From positions 1 to 64,000 of the forward strand of contig NZ_QKYK01000007.1 in the NCBI RefSeq assembly GCF_003426815.1: DNA of 64,000 nucleotides, written 5' to 3'. The DNA is from Desertimonas flava. Lineage in GTDB: Bacteria; Actinomycetota; Acidimicrobiia; Acidimicrobiales; Ilumatobacteraceae. Positions 15,811-26,565 of this stretch are shown here, piece by piece. The first letter of the stretch is position 1. The number at the start of each line of letters is the position of its first letter. Under the pieces are notes generated by a model. The model did not search any database. It was not told the origin of the DNA and saw nothing but the letters and a program-made list of their open reading frames with translations. A program made the position numbers and the translations under genes.

Positions 15811-16599
15811 ATGACGTCACGCCGGCCGCTCCGCATCCCCGGATCGTGGGTCCGCGGAGCGGTCGGCGTGATCGTGCTGTTCGTCGCCCTCGAGCTGCTG
15901 ACGCGGGCCGAGCTGGTGACGCCCGACTACCTGCCGCCGGCATCGGAGATCATCCGCGAGACGGTGTCGCTGCTCGGCCGCAGCGAGTTCTGGTCGGCGT
16001 TCTGGGCCACGATGCAGGCCTGCCTGATCGGTCTCGGCATCGCCACGCTGGTGGCGGTGCCGGTCGGGCTCGTGCTCGGCCTGTCCACGTGGGCGTACAA
16101 GGCGGCGATCACCATCGTCGAGCTGCTGCGGCCGATCCCGTCGGTCGCCCTGATTCCCTTGGCGATCCTCGTGTGGGGCCGCGGCACCGAGATGAAGGTG
16201 GCCCTCGTCGTCTACGCGTGCGTGTGGCCGATCCTGTTCAACACGATCTACGGCACGCACCACGTCGACTCGGTCGGCGCCGACACGGCGCGCGTGTTCG
16301 GCATGGGGTGGGTGAAGACGCTCGGCCGGGTCCACCTGCCGGCCGCCTCGCCGTTCATCTTCACTGGCATCCGCATCGCCGCGTCGGTCGCCCTGATTCT
16401 CGCCGTCAGCACCGAGATCGTCGCCGGCGGCGCCAACGGCCTCGGCATCCAGCTCGAGCTCGCTCGCAGCTTCGGCGACCTCAAGCTGTCCTACGCGTTC
16501 ACCATCGTCACCGGGTTGATCGGCCTGGCGATGCATCTCCTGTTCGGGGCGATCGAGCGTTGGCGCTTCGCCTGGACCGCGCAGGCGGCGACGACATGA
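15811..16599 (+). CDS. ABC transporter permease (SsuC/TauC type)
   Basis: A 262-residue inner-membrane protein with about six transmembrane helices, the first at VRGAVGVIVLFVALELL. The cytoplasmic EAA-type loop is near VDSVGADTARVFGMGWVKTLGRVHLPAASPFIF (quoted in part: ARVFGMGWVKTLGRVHLPAA). It should form the channel together with the next gene. The ATG at 15811 is preferred; a GTG at 15800 region is out of frame. Its stop overlaps the second permease start by 4 bp. Confidence 0.85.
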   Translation: MTSRRPLRIPGSWVRGAVGVIVLFVALELLTRAELVTPDYLPPASEIIRETVSLLGRSEFWSAFWATMQACLIGLGIATLVAVPVGLVLGLSTWAYKAAITIVELLRPIPSVALIPLAILVWGRGTEMKVALVVYACVWPILFNTIYGTHHVDSVGADTARVFGMGWVKTLGRVHLPAASPFIFTGIRIAASVALILAVSTEIVAGGANGLGIQLELARSFGDLKLSYAFTIVTGLIGLAMHLLFGAIERWRFAWTAQAATT

Positions 16600-17390
16600 G
16601 CGGAGCCGGGACCCGGCCCGCAGGGTGGCTCCGCACCCACGCCACCGACGTGCTCGTCCGGCTCGCCGCGCTCGGCGCGCTGTTGGCGTTCTGGTGGTGG
16701 GCGACGGCCCGGGCCGATTCGCTGTTCTTCCCCACGCCCGACACGGTGTTCGAATCGGTGTGGAACGACTGGCTGAAGAACTTCGGCGAGTCGTGGAGCG
16801 AGAACTTCGGGCCGAGCCTCAAGCGCCTGCTGCTCGGCTTCGGTCTGGCCGCCGCCGGGTCGGTGGCGATCGGTGTGGCCATCGGACGGTCCCGCCGCTT
16901 CGGCGAGTACGTCGAACCGATCGTCCACTTCGTGCGGGCCGTACCACCGCCGGCGTTCCTGCCGCTGTTCATCATCCTGCTCGGCATCGAGGACGTGCAG
17001 AAGGTGGTGCTGATCGCCGTCGGCGTGTTCCCGCCGATCCTCCTCAACACGATCGACGGCGTGCGTGCGATCGATCCCCAGCAGTTCGAGACGGCCGCGG
17101 TGCTGCAGATCGGCTGGCGCCGCCGCATCACCCACGTGATCCTGCCCGCAGCCGCGCCGAAGATCTTCGCCGGCCTGCGCATCTCGATGTCGATCGCCGT
17201 GATCTTGATGGTGATCTCCGAGCTCTTCGCTGCGACCGATGGACTGGGGTTCCGAATCCTGCAATCGTCGCGGCAGTACCGCTACGTCGAGCTCTGGGCG
17301 GGCATCGTCGTGCTCGGCCTGGTGGGCACGTTGCTCAACGGACTGCTGGTCGCCGTCGAACGACGGGTGCTGAGATGGAGCAACGTGTGA
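16596..17390 (+). CDS. ABC transporter permease (SsuC/TauC type), second subunit
   Basis: A 264-residue permease, paralogous to the previous one, with a predicted first helix LAALGALLAFWWWATA and an EAA-type loop near FETAAVLQIGWRRRITHVIL. Two distinct permeases suggest a heterodimeric channel, whereas most Ssu/Tau importers use a homodimer. ATG overlaps the upstream stop (ATGA) and its own stop overlaps the ATPase GTG. Confidence 0.85.
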   Translation: MSGAGTRPAGWLRTHATDVLVRLAALGALLAFWWWATARADSLFFPTPDTVFESVWNDWLKNFGESWSENFGPSLKRLLLGFGLAAAGSVAIGVAIGRSRRFGEYVEPIVHFVRAVPPPAFLPLFIILLGIEDVQKVVLIAVGVFPPILLNTIDGVRAIDPQQFETAAVLQIGWRRRITHVILPAAAPKIFAGLRISMSIAVILMVISELFAATDGLGFRILQSSRQYRYVELWAGIVVLGLVGTLLNGLLVAVERRVLRWSNV

Positions 17391-18244
17391 GCCTCGAGTT
17401 CTCCGAGACGAAAGACGACATGGCCACCCCGATCGCCAACGACCATCCCGAGCCGCTCGCGCCGGCCCTGCTCGAGGTGGCCGACGTCCACCATCTGTAC
17501 GGGCGCGGCACGAAGGACGAGTACACCGCGCTGAACGGCATCTCCTTCTCCGTCCGCGCGGGCGAGTTCGTCTCCATCGTCGGGCCGTCGGGCTGCGGCA
17601 AGACGACGCTCCTGCGCTGCGTCTCGGGTCTCATGCGGCCGTCGTCGGGCACGATCGCTGTGAACGGCGAGGTGATCTCGTCGGTCCCGCACGACCTCAC
17701 GCTCGTCTTCCAGGACTACAGCCGCTCGCTGTATCCGTGGCTGCGGGTGGCGGCGAACGTCGACTTCCCGCTGCGCGACGCCGGCCTGCCGCGCGACGAG
17801 CGTTCGGCTCGCGTCGCCCAGGCGCTCGCCGACGTCGGGCTCACCGGCCACGAGCGCAAGTACCCGCGCCAGCTGTCGGGTGGGATGCAGCAGCGCGTGG
17901 CCATCGCCCGGGCGCTCGCCTACCGGCCGTCGATGCTGCTGATGGACGAGCCGTACGCGTCGGTCGACGCGCAGACCCGTGCCTCGCTCGAGGACATGCT
18001 CCTCGACGTCTGGGCCCGGCGGAACAAGACGGTGCTGTTCGTCACCCACGACATCGACGAGAGCGTGTACCTCGCCGATCGGGTGCTGGTCCTCTCGGCC
18101 GGGCCCTCGCGGGTGATCGCCGACATCGCCGTCGACATCCCCCGGCCCCGCGACCAGATCGACACCAAGGCCACGCCCGAGTTCGTCGAGCTCCGCGCCG
18201 AGGTGGCCCGGCTGATCCGCGACGCCGGGACCGCGCCACGGTGA
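17387..18244 (+). CDS. ABC transporter ATP-binding protein (SsuB/TauB type)
   Basis: A 285-residue ATPase: Walker [10 protein letters not shown] (about residue 65), Q-loop [10 protein letters not shown], signature [15 protein letters not shown], Walker B LLMDEP and H-loop FVTHDIDE. The [12 protein letters not shown] stretch after the Q-loop is typical of nitrate/sulfonate/taurine-class ATPases. The GTG at 17387 overlaps the permease stop by 4 bp; an ATG at 17375 would add four residues. It energises import by the two preceding permeases. Confidence 0.88.
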   Translation: MSLEFSETKDDMATPIANDHPEPLAPALLEVADVHHLYGRGTKDEYTALNGISFSVRAGEFVSIVGPSGCGKTTLLRCVSGLMRPSSGTIAVNGEVISSVPHDLTLVFQDYSRSLYPWLRVAANVDFPLRDAGLPRDERSARVAQALADVGLTGHERKYPRQLSGGMQQRVAIARALAYRPSMLLMDEPYASVDAQTRASLEDMLLDVWARRNKTVLFVTHDIDESVYLADRVLVLSAGPSRVIADIAVDIPRPRDQIDTKATPEFVELRAEVARLIRDAGTAPR

Positions 18245-18247
18245 CCG

Positions 18248-19498
18248 GTGGGCGATCGTCCGATGTCGGTGTCGACACCAACGCCGACGTCGCAGCGGTC
18301 ACGGCACGGCGAACGCGGCCTGATCGCCTTCCTCGGCGCGCTCGCCGGGTTGAGCGCGATGGGCATCGACGTGGTGCTGCCGGGCCTGAGCGACATCCGC
18401 GTCGCCTACGACCTGCCCGAGGACTCGACGCGGCTGTCGCTGATCGTCACGATCTACCTCTTCGGGCTGGGCACCGGCCAGATCTTCTACGGGCCGCTCG
18501 CCGACCGCTTCGGCCGCAAGCCGGCGGTGACGGCGGGGCTCGGACTGTTCGCCCTCGGCGCGGTCGGTTCGGCGCTGGCACCGAGCGTGACGGTGATGGT
18601 GATCTGTCGCTTCGTGATGGGCCTGGGCGCCGCGTCGCCACGGGCGATGAGCCTGACGATCGCCCGCGACCGGTTCTCGGGCGACGCCATGACCCGGGTC
18701 GTGTCGCTCGTGATGCTGTTCTTCCAGCTGTCGCCGGCGGTGGCCCCGCTGCTCGGCGAAGGGCTGCTGGCGATCGGGCCGTGGCAGGGAATCTTCGTGT
18801 TCGCCGCCGGGATCGCCGTGGCGATCGCGCTGTGGACGACCACGGTGGCCGAAACGCTCACCGACGACCGCCGGCTGCCGCTCACGTTCGCCCGCACGGC
18901 GCAGAGCGGCCGGACGATCCTGGCCTCTCGCTGGGCGCTCGGTCACGGGCTCGTGCTGATGTTCGAGTTCACGGCGTTCTACGTGTACCTCAGCTCGTCC
19001 GAGCTGATCTTCGACGACGTGTTCGACCGCGAGCATCTGTTCGCCGTGTGCTTCGCGCTCGGCGCGGTCATCCAGGCGGCCGTCAACCTCGGCATGTCCC
19101 GCCTCGCCCCGCGCTACGGCACGGCGAGGCTGATCGGCGGCGTGGTCGGGTCGTACGTGGTGCTCGGTGGGGTGTTCTTCGCCGTCACCGTGCGCGCCGA
19201 CGGGCATCCCAACTTCTGGGTCTGGCTGGCGTTGCTGTGGCTGCTCAACGCCCTCCACGCCCTCGTGCTGACGATGGCCAACAGCCTCGCCATGCAGCCG
19301 CTGGCGGCCCTCGCCGGCACGGGATCGGGCCTGATCGGCACGATGTCGATGATGGGCGCGGCGATCATGTCGTCGTTGGTGGCCGCCACCATCGACGGGT
19401 CGGCGACGCCGATGGCCGCCGCCTATCTCGGCTTCGGCACGCTCGCCGGGCTCAGCCTGTGGTGGGCGCGTGGCGGCAGCCCGGTGGCGGTCAGATGA
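18248..19498 (+). CDS. MFS transporter (Bcr/CflA-like)
   Basis: A 416-residue, 12-helix major facilitator protein with the loop 2-3 motif GPLADRFGRKP and a helix-5 segment around LVMLFFQLSPAVAPLLGE typical of the Bcr/CflA drug-proton antiporters. It sits three bases after the ABC ATPase and before ligA. It may export toxic intermediates or provide a second route for aromatic acids; direction cannot be told from sequence. GTG 18248 or ATG 18263 could be the start; neither has a strong ribosome site. Confidence 0.83.
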   Translation: MGDRPMSVSTPTPTSQRSRHGERGLIAFLGALAGLSAMGIDVVLPGLSDIRVAYDLPEDSTRLSLIVTIYLFGLGTGQIFYGPLADRFGRKPAVTAGLGLFALGAVGSALAPSVTVMVICRFVMGLGAASPRAMSLTIARDRFSGDAMTRVVSLVMLFFQLSPAVAPLLGEGLLAIGPWQGIFVFAAGIAVAIALWTTTVAETLTDDRRLPLTFARTAQSGRTILASRWALGHGLVLMFEFTAFYVYLSSSELIFDDVFDREHLFAVCFALGAVIQAAVNLGMSRLAPRYGTARLIGGVVGSYVVLGGVFFAVTVRADGHPNFWVWLALLWLLNALHALVLTMANSLAMQPLAALAGTGSGLIGTMSMMGAAIMSSLVAATIDGSATPMAAAYLGFGTLAGLSLWWARGGSPVAVR

Positions 19499-21750
<2,252 letters not shown>

Positions 21751-21828
21751 CGCGGCCGGCAACCTCTCGGTCGACGACGACCGGACATTCTCAGGACTCC
21801 CGCAGCCGTACGAATGACTGCTGCTGCC

Positions 21829-21850
21829 TTAGATATGCATGATAATCTAA
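21829..21850. promoter_or_regulatory. AT-rich inverted repeat before the DUF4143 gene
   Basis: TTAGAT and ATCTAA form a 6-bp inverted repeat around ten bases, unusually AT-rich for this genome. TAATCT (21843-21848) could be a -10 box with the ATG at 21856 seven bases on. No good -35 is seen. It may be the binding site of an autoregulator. Confidence 0.4.
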
Positions 21851-21855
21851 AGTTG

Positions 21856-23001
21856 ATGTTTGAGAGAGTCCTGCGACTTCCAGGCGCGGGAGAGAACTCG
21901 TTCTTCTTGTGGGGTCCGCGACAAACCGGCAAGTCGACGTTGTTGCGGGGCGCCTATCCGCAGGCCCATTGGGTCGACCTCCTCAAGGCCGACGAATACC
22001 GGCGCTACGTGGAACGACCGGAGCGGCTCCGCCAGGAGCTGGCGGCCCGGCCGGCAGACCACGTCGTGATCGACGAGGTGCAGAAGGTTCCCCAACTCCT
22101 CGATGAGGTGCACTGGCTCATCGAGAACAGCGGCACGACATTCGCGCTCTGTGGCTCCAGCGCTCGCAAGGTCCGGCGCGGAGGCGCCAACCTCTTGGGC
22201 GGCCGGGCGATCACCCTCGAGCTGCACGGCCTGACGGCGCATGAGCTCGCCGGCGACTTCGACCTCGACCGCATGCTCAATCACGGGACACTGCCGCATC
22301 TCAACGGGTCGGATCGACCGCGTCGGCGTCTCGAGGCCTACGTCGCCACGTACCTGCGCGAAGAGATCGCGGCGGAGGCGCTGGTGCGCAACGTGCCGGC
22401 GTTCTCGACCTTTCTCAACGTCGCCGGGCTCTGCGACGCCGAGCTCGTCAACTTCTCCAACGTCGCCCGGGAATGCGGCGTGTCGGGCCCGACCGTCAAG
22501 GCGTACTTCGACATCCTCGTCGACACCTTGGTCGGGCGTTTCCTGCCCGGGTACACGAAGCGACCGAAGCGCCGGGTCATCGCCGCGCCGAAGTTCTACT
22601 TCGCAGATGTCGGCGTCGCCGGCCATCTCGCCCGTCGGGGCACGGTCCAACGCGGCGGCGAGCTCTACGGCAAGGCGTTCGAGAACTGGCTCTTCCACGA
22701 GCTGACGGCCTGGAGCGCCTACACCGACCAGTACGCCACCCTCTCGTATTGGCGGTTGCCGAGTGGCATCGAGGTCGACTTCGTCGTCGACGACCTTCGG
22801 CTCGCCGTCGACGCAAAAGCGACCGAGCGGGTCACCAACACGCACTTGCGTGGACTCCGCGAGCTCTCCCGCGATCACCCCGAGACCGGACAGCGAGTGA
22901 TCGTCTGCCTCGAGCCGCGCCCTCGGCGCACCGACGACGGGATCCTCGTCATGCCACCTGCCGATTTCTGCGCCGCGCTCTACGCCGGCGAGTTCCAGTA
23001 G
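21856..23001 (+). CDS. AAA ATPase with DUF4143 domain
   Basis: A 381-residue protein with Walker A WGPRQTGKST (about residues 20-29), Walker B VVIDEVQKVP, and a C-terminal DUF4143/PD-(D/E)XK-like region: GKAFENWLFHEL, then GIEVDFVV and LAVDAKAT, which place D and xK as in the nuclease fold. The family is widespread in mobile and accessory regions, often with unknown substrates. The start MFERVLRLPG is chosen by family N-terminus; in-frame ATGs at 21814 and 21838 exist. It is unrelated to the lig operon that it follows. Confidence 0.82.
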   Translation: MFERVLRLPGAGENSFFLWGPRQTGKSTLLRGAYPQAHWVDLLKADEYRRYVERPERLRQELAARPADHVVIDEVQKVPQLLDEVHWLIENSGTTFALCGSSARKVRRGGANLLGGRAITLELHGLTAHELAGDFDLDRMLNHGTLPHLNGSDRPRRRLEAYVATYLREEIAAEALVRNVPAFSTFLNVAGLCDAELVNFSNVARECGVSGPTVKAYFDILVDTLVGRFLPGYTKRPKRRVIAAPKFYFADVGVAGHLARRGTVQRGGELYGKAFENWLFHELTAWSAYTDQYATLSYWRLPSGIEVDFVVDDLRLAVDAKATERVTNTHLRGLRELSRDHPETGQRVIVCLEPRPRRTDDGILVMPPADFCAALYAGEFQ

Positions 23002-23085
23002 CGCGTCGAGCTGGCGCGTGACCCTCGAGCGGCGCGAGTGTCGGGGCCGTCACACGACGGCGTTGCGGAGGAGGAACACCCGCCC

Positions 23086-24057
23086 ATGAGCACCACGTCC
23101 ACCATCCCGGCAGTCCTCGAGTCCTGCGACCCGCGGTTCGATCGCTACGGGGGCGACAGCGTCGTCGAGAAGATCCATCTCGGGTGCCGGTGGGCCGAAG
23201 GTCCGGTCTACGTGCCGGCGGGGCGCTACGTGCTCGTCAACGACATCCCCAACGACCGCACGCTCCGTTGGGACGAACGCACCGGCGACGTCACGGTGGT
23301 GCGCGAGCCGGCGGGGTACGCCAACGGTCAGACGCTCGACCGCATCGGCCGGCTGGTCGTCTGCCAGCAAGGGCCTCGGTGCGTCAGCCGCCTCGAGCAC
23401 GACGGCTCGTGGACGGTGTTGACCAGCGAGCACGAGGGCCGCCGCCTGAACAGTCCCAACGACGCCGTGGTGCGCAGCGACGACAGCATCTGGTTCACCG
23501 ACCCGTCGTACGGGATCGACACCGTGTACGAAGGCCACCCTGCCCCGAGCGAGCTCGACGGCTGCCACGTCTACCGCCTCGATCCGGCGACCGGGGACCT
23601 CGCCGTCGTGGCCGACGACTTCGAGCGGCCCAACGGTCTCGCCTTCTCCGCCGACGAGTCCACCCTCTATGTCGCCGACACGCGGCGCAACCACATCCGT
23701 CGCCTCGCCGTGACCGGCGACGACCTCGCCACCGGCGAGGTGATGTACACCAACGACTCCGGTGTGCTCGACGGCATCCGCCTCGACGCTCTCGGCCGCA
23801 TCTGGGCCGCCACTGGCGACGGCGTGCACTGCATCGATCCCGACGGCACGCTCCTCGGCAAGCTCGTGCTGCCCGAGCCGGTCTCGAACCTGGTGTTCGG
23901 CGGACTCAAGCGCAATCGCCTGTTCGTCACGGCCACCACGTCGCTGTACTCCATCATGCTCAACGTCGCCGGCGCGCCGCCCGTGTGGGCGACGCCCGCT
24001 CCCCGGACCGATACTGCGATTCGACGATCGACGAGCGCGTCGCCACCCGCCGTGTGA
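23086..24057 (+). CDS. SMP-30/gluconolactonase family protein
   Basis: A 323-residue six-bladed beta-propeller lactonase. Metal-ligand motifs include the N-terminal GCRWAEGPVY (Glu), LNSPNDAVV (Asn), FERPNGLAFS (Asn) and TNDSGVLDGIRLDALGRIWAA (Asp). It would hydrolyse a sugar lactone. GAGGAGGA before the ATG supports this start. The last 20 residues (ending TSASPPAV) look unlike the family and may follow a late frameshift. Neighbours give no pathway. Confidence 0.8.
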   Translation: MSTTSTIPAVLESCDPRFDRYGGDSVVEKIHLGCRWAEGPVYVPAGRYVLVNDIPNDRTLRWDERTGDVTVVREPAGYANGQTLDRIGRLVVCQQGPRCVSRLEHDGSWTVLTSEHEGRRLNSPNDAVVRSDDSIWFTDPSYGIDTVYEGHPAPSELDGCHVYRLDPATGDLAVVADDFERPNGLAFSADESTLYVADTRRNHIRRLAVTGDDLATGEVMYTNDSGVLDGIRLDALGRIWAATGDGVHCIDPDGTLLGKLVLPEPVSNLVFGGLKRNRLFVTATTSLYSIMLNVAGAPPVWATPAPRTDTAIRRSTSASPPAV

Positions 24058-24108
24058 CGTGACGGCGGTGTCGCTCCGCCCGAGCCGTTCAGATGACGGC
24101 CACTGCAA

Positions 24109-24127
24109 TGCTCTCGTTCATAGAGCA
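24109..24127. promoter_or_regulatory. Short inverted repeat upstream of the hemerythrin gene
   Basis: TGCTCT (24109-24114) and AGAGCA (24122-24127) are perfect inverted arms about 100 bp before the hemerythrin start, with a further AGAGCA shortly downstream. It could be an operator; nothing else supports this. Confidence 0.3.
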
Positions 24128-24226
24128 AATGCGCTCGCTCATTCAGAGCAGACACCGCTCGTGCCCCCGGCGTTCCAGTACGGTCACCGACCGGGGCGAC
24201 CCGATGCCGAACGCTGAAGGAGTGAG

Positions 24227-24676
24227 ATGACGATCTTCGAGGACCTGCGGTCGAGCCACGAGGTGCAGCGCTCGTTGACCCGAAAGATGACGCACGGTCG
24301 GGCGTCGGCCGACAACCGGCGGGCAGCGTTCCTCGCCCTGGCCAAGGAGCTCGACGCCCACGCGACCGCCGAGGAGCGGCACCTCTACGTCCCGCTGCTC
24401 CTCGACGACGCCGGACTGTCCGTCAGCCGGCACGCGCTGGCCGATCACCACAAGGCCGAGGAGCTGGTGGAACAGCTGCGCGGCGTCGACCCGACGACCG
24501 AGACGTTCGCCGAGCTCGCCAGCCAGCTGTCGGAAGAGGTGCGGGACCACCTCGACGAGGAAGAGCACGGCACGTTTCAGCTCGCCGGCAAGCTCCTGTC
24601 GAAGTCCCGGCAGAAGCAGCTGGCCCTCGAGTACCGGGCCGAGTACGTCAAGCGAGGCGGCGTCGCCCAGTTCTGA
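24227..24676 (+). CDS. Hemerythrin (HHE) domain protein
   Basis: A 149-residue four-helix HHE protein. Iron-ligand candidates are His11 (RSSHEVQ), His23 region, HATAEERHLYVPLL, LADHHKAEE and DHLDEEEHGTF. Such proteins bind O2, NO or iron and are linked to stress. GAAGGAGTGAG gives a strong ribosome site for the ATG. The C-terminal KSRQKQLALEYRAEYVKRGG is basic. It stands alone between the lactonase and PhyH genes. Confidence 0.85.
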   Translation: MTIFEDLRSSHEVQRSLTRKMTHGRASADNRRAAFLALAKELDAHATAEERHLYVPLLLDDAGLSVSRHALADHHKAEELVEQLRGVDPTTETFAELASQLSEEVRDHLDEEEHGTFQLAGKLLSKSRQKQLALEYRAEYVKRGGVAQF

Positions 24677-24695
24677 CGCGGGTCGGACGCCACGC

Positions 24696-25610
24696 TCAGC
24701 CGTCGGTGCCACCGGGCTGAACTGCCGCCCGCACGTGGGGTCGGGAGGCGTCGACGGTGCCCTTGAACGCGTACGGATCCTCACCGGACACGACCACGAT
24801 GTCGCGGTAGTCCCAGCGGCCGGCGTGGACGTCGGGGGGCGGCGGACCCCACGGCAGCATCGAGTGGGCGTTCATGTAGTGGTTGACGAGTGCACGGCGC
24901 ATGCCGGCCCGACCCGTGTTGGGCAGGGAGCGATGCAGCAGATGCCCGTCGAACAGCAACACGTCGCCGGCGGCGAGCTCGACGGGGACGGCGTCGGCGT
25001 CGGCGTGGGGGAAGCCGTAGGCCTCGACCGACTGGTCGAAGCGTTCGTCGTGATGCTCGCCGGCGGGGTAGATCACGCCGGGCGCGTGCGAGCCGGGCAG
25101 GACCCACAGACAGCCGTTGTCGATCGACGCGTCGTCGAGGGCGATCCACGCAGCCGTCAGTGAGCGGTCCCGCGTCGGGATGAAGTACTCGTCCTGGTGC
25201 CACGCCTGCCCGGGCTTGCCCTCGCCCTTGGTGAAGAACATCGACTGCATCGCCTTGACGTCGGGGCCGATCAGCGTGTTGAGCACCTCGACGATGCGCG
25301 GATGCGCCAGCGCCTCGTGCATCACCGGCGACAGCTTGTGCGGGAAGTGGATGCACGCGTACCGACGAATCACCTCGCCGTCGGGCTCCCCAGGGTCGGC
25401 CGGCGCGAGGCCTTCGACCGGGCCGAGCTCGCCCCGCACGATGCGCGTCCCCTCGTCGAGGAGAGCGTCGACCTCGTCACGGGTCAGCACGCCGGGCATG
25501 ATGACGAAGCCGTCGCGTCGGTAGTCGGCCGCCCGGTCGGAGCCGGCGTCGGCCGAGGTGGGCCGCACGTTCGCCGGAGACTGAGTGGGCGCGGTCGATG
25601 TGGTCACCAT
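24696..25610 (-). CDS. Phytanoyl-CoA dioxygenase (PhyH) family protein 1
   Basis: A 304-residue Fe(II)/2-oxoglutarate dioxygenase with DYRRDGFVIMPGVLTRDEV at the N-terminus, the metal HxD in AWHQDEYFIPTRD, the distal histidine in LFDGHLLHRSLPN and the 2-oxoglutarate arginine nearby. Members hydroxylate small molecules, including acyl-CoAs, ectoine and sugar-like compounds. It diverges from an AraC regulator and does not cluster closely with the other PhyH genes of this window. The ATG at 25610 is chosen; further upstream codons lack family similarity. Confidence 0.86.
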   Translation of the reverse strand: MVTTSTAPTQSPANVRPTSADAGSDRAADYRRDGFVIMPGVLTRDEVDALLDEGTRIVRGELGPVEGLAPADPGEPDGEVIRRYACIHFPHKLSPVMHEALAHPRIVEVLNTLIGPDVKAMQSMFFTKGEGKPGQAWHQDEYFIPTRDRSLTAAWIALDDASIDNGCLWVLPGSHAPGVIYPAGEHHDERFDQSVEAYGFPHADADAVPVELAAGDVLLFDGHLLHRSLPNTGRAGMRRALVNHYMNAHSMLPWGPPPPDVHAGRWDYRDIVVVSGEDPYAFKGTVDASRPHVRAAVQPGGTDG

Positions 25611-25701
25611 CTGACTAGGATCCCGCGAGATCGGCCGCACTACCAGAGACCAGACACACGAAAACCTGGATGATCTTGACATCGGCCGGGTCACCGTCAA
25701 C

Positions 25702-26541
25702 GTGCGTCCGGCCCTGTTCACGTATCCGCCGGGCGCCACCTTCGGGCCGCGCACGCTGCGCGACTTCGAGTTTGTCTGGGTCGTGCGAGGCCGCGCCGAG
25801 TGGCAGCACCTCGACCTCGACGAGCGAGTGACGCTCGAGCCGGGGGTACTGCTGCTGGCCCGGCCAGGTATGCGTGACCACCTGCGCTGGATCGCCGACG
25901 AGCCGACGATCCACGGGTACGTCCACTTCGACCTCACACCGCGACCGGACAGCGACGGTTGGCCGTCGGTGAGGCGTCATGCCATCGCCCCGAGTCCTCT
26001 GCCGGCCCTGCTCGACTACCTCGTCTGGTTGGCGGCGACCCCGGGGGCCACGCCGGACGAGGTCGAACGGACCGTGGCCACCGTGCTGCGCATCTTCGTC
26101 GCCGGCTCGCTACCCGACCTCGCCCCGCCCGCGGAGCCCGAGCCGCTCGCCACGGCACTCGACCACGTGCGGAACGAATGGTCGCGCCGGGTCCGGGCGA
26201 TCTCGCTCGGCGAGCTGGCGGACGTCGCCGGTGTCAGCGCCGAGCACCTCACCCGGCTGTGCAAGCGCCACGCCGGCGTCAGCCTCGCCACCGCCCTCGA
26301 ACTGGCTCGCCTCGACGTCGCCGACGAGCTCTTGCTCCGCACCAACCTCACGGTGACGGAGATCGCCCGAACCTGCGGCTACGACGACCCCCTTTACTTC
26401 TCCCGGCGCTTCCGTCACCACTACGGCCACTCGCCCCGTGCCCATCGACAGCGCGGCGGACGAACCTCGCCCGTCGACGCTGCCGGCCTCCGCACCTTCG
26501 CCGACCGCGTCCGACCCGTGCGCCACCCCGCCGGTCGGTAG
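25702..26541 (+). CDS. AraC family regulator with cupin-like sensor domain
   Basis: A 279-residue protein: N-terminal arabinose-binding-like cupin (FEFVWVVRGRAEWQHLDLDE, ending near residue 80), linker, and two C-terminal HTH motifs at about residues 160-255 (ISLGELADVAGVSAEHLTRL and LTVTEIARTCGYDDPLYFSR). GTG at 25702 is the first usable start in frame although similarity to coding sequence seems to extend slightly upstream. It diverges from the PhyH gene and probably activates it. Confidence 0.85.
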   Translation: MRPALFTYPPGATFGPRTLRDFEFVWVVRGRAEWQHLDLDERVTLEPGVLLLARPGMRDHLRWIADEPTIHGYVHFDLTPRPDSDGWPSVRRHAIAPSPLPALLDYLVWLAATPGATPDEVERTVATVLRIFVAGSLPDLAPPAEPEPLATALDHVRNEWSRRVRAISLGELADVAGVSAEHLTRLCKRHAGVSLATALELARLDVADELLLRTNLTVTEIARTCGYDDPLYFSRRFRHHYGHSPRAHRQRGGRTSPVDAAGLRTFADRVRPVRHPAGR

Positions 26542-26565
26542 CGGCCCGCGGCGTGGCCCGCTCGG

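Noticed and set aside
23986-24057. Frameshift in the SMP-30 gene near its end
   Set aside because: The atypical last 20 residues hint at it, but the propeller is essentially complete and the sequence alone cannot show an error.
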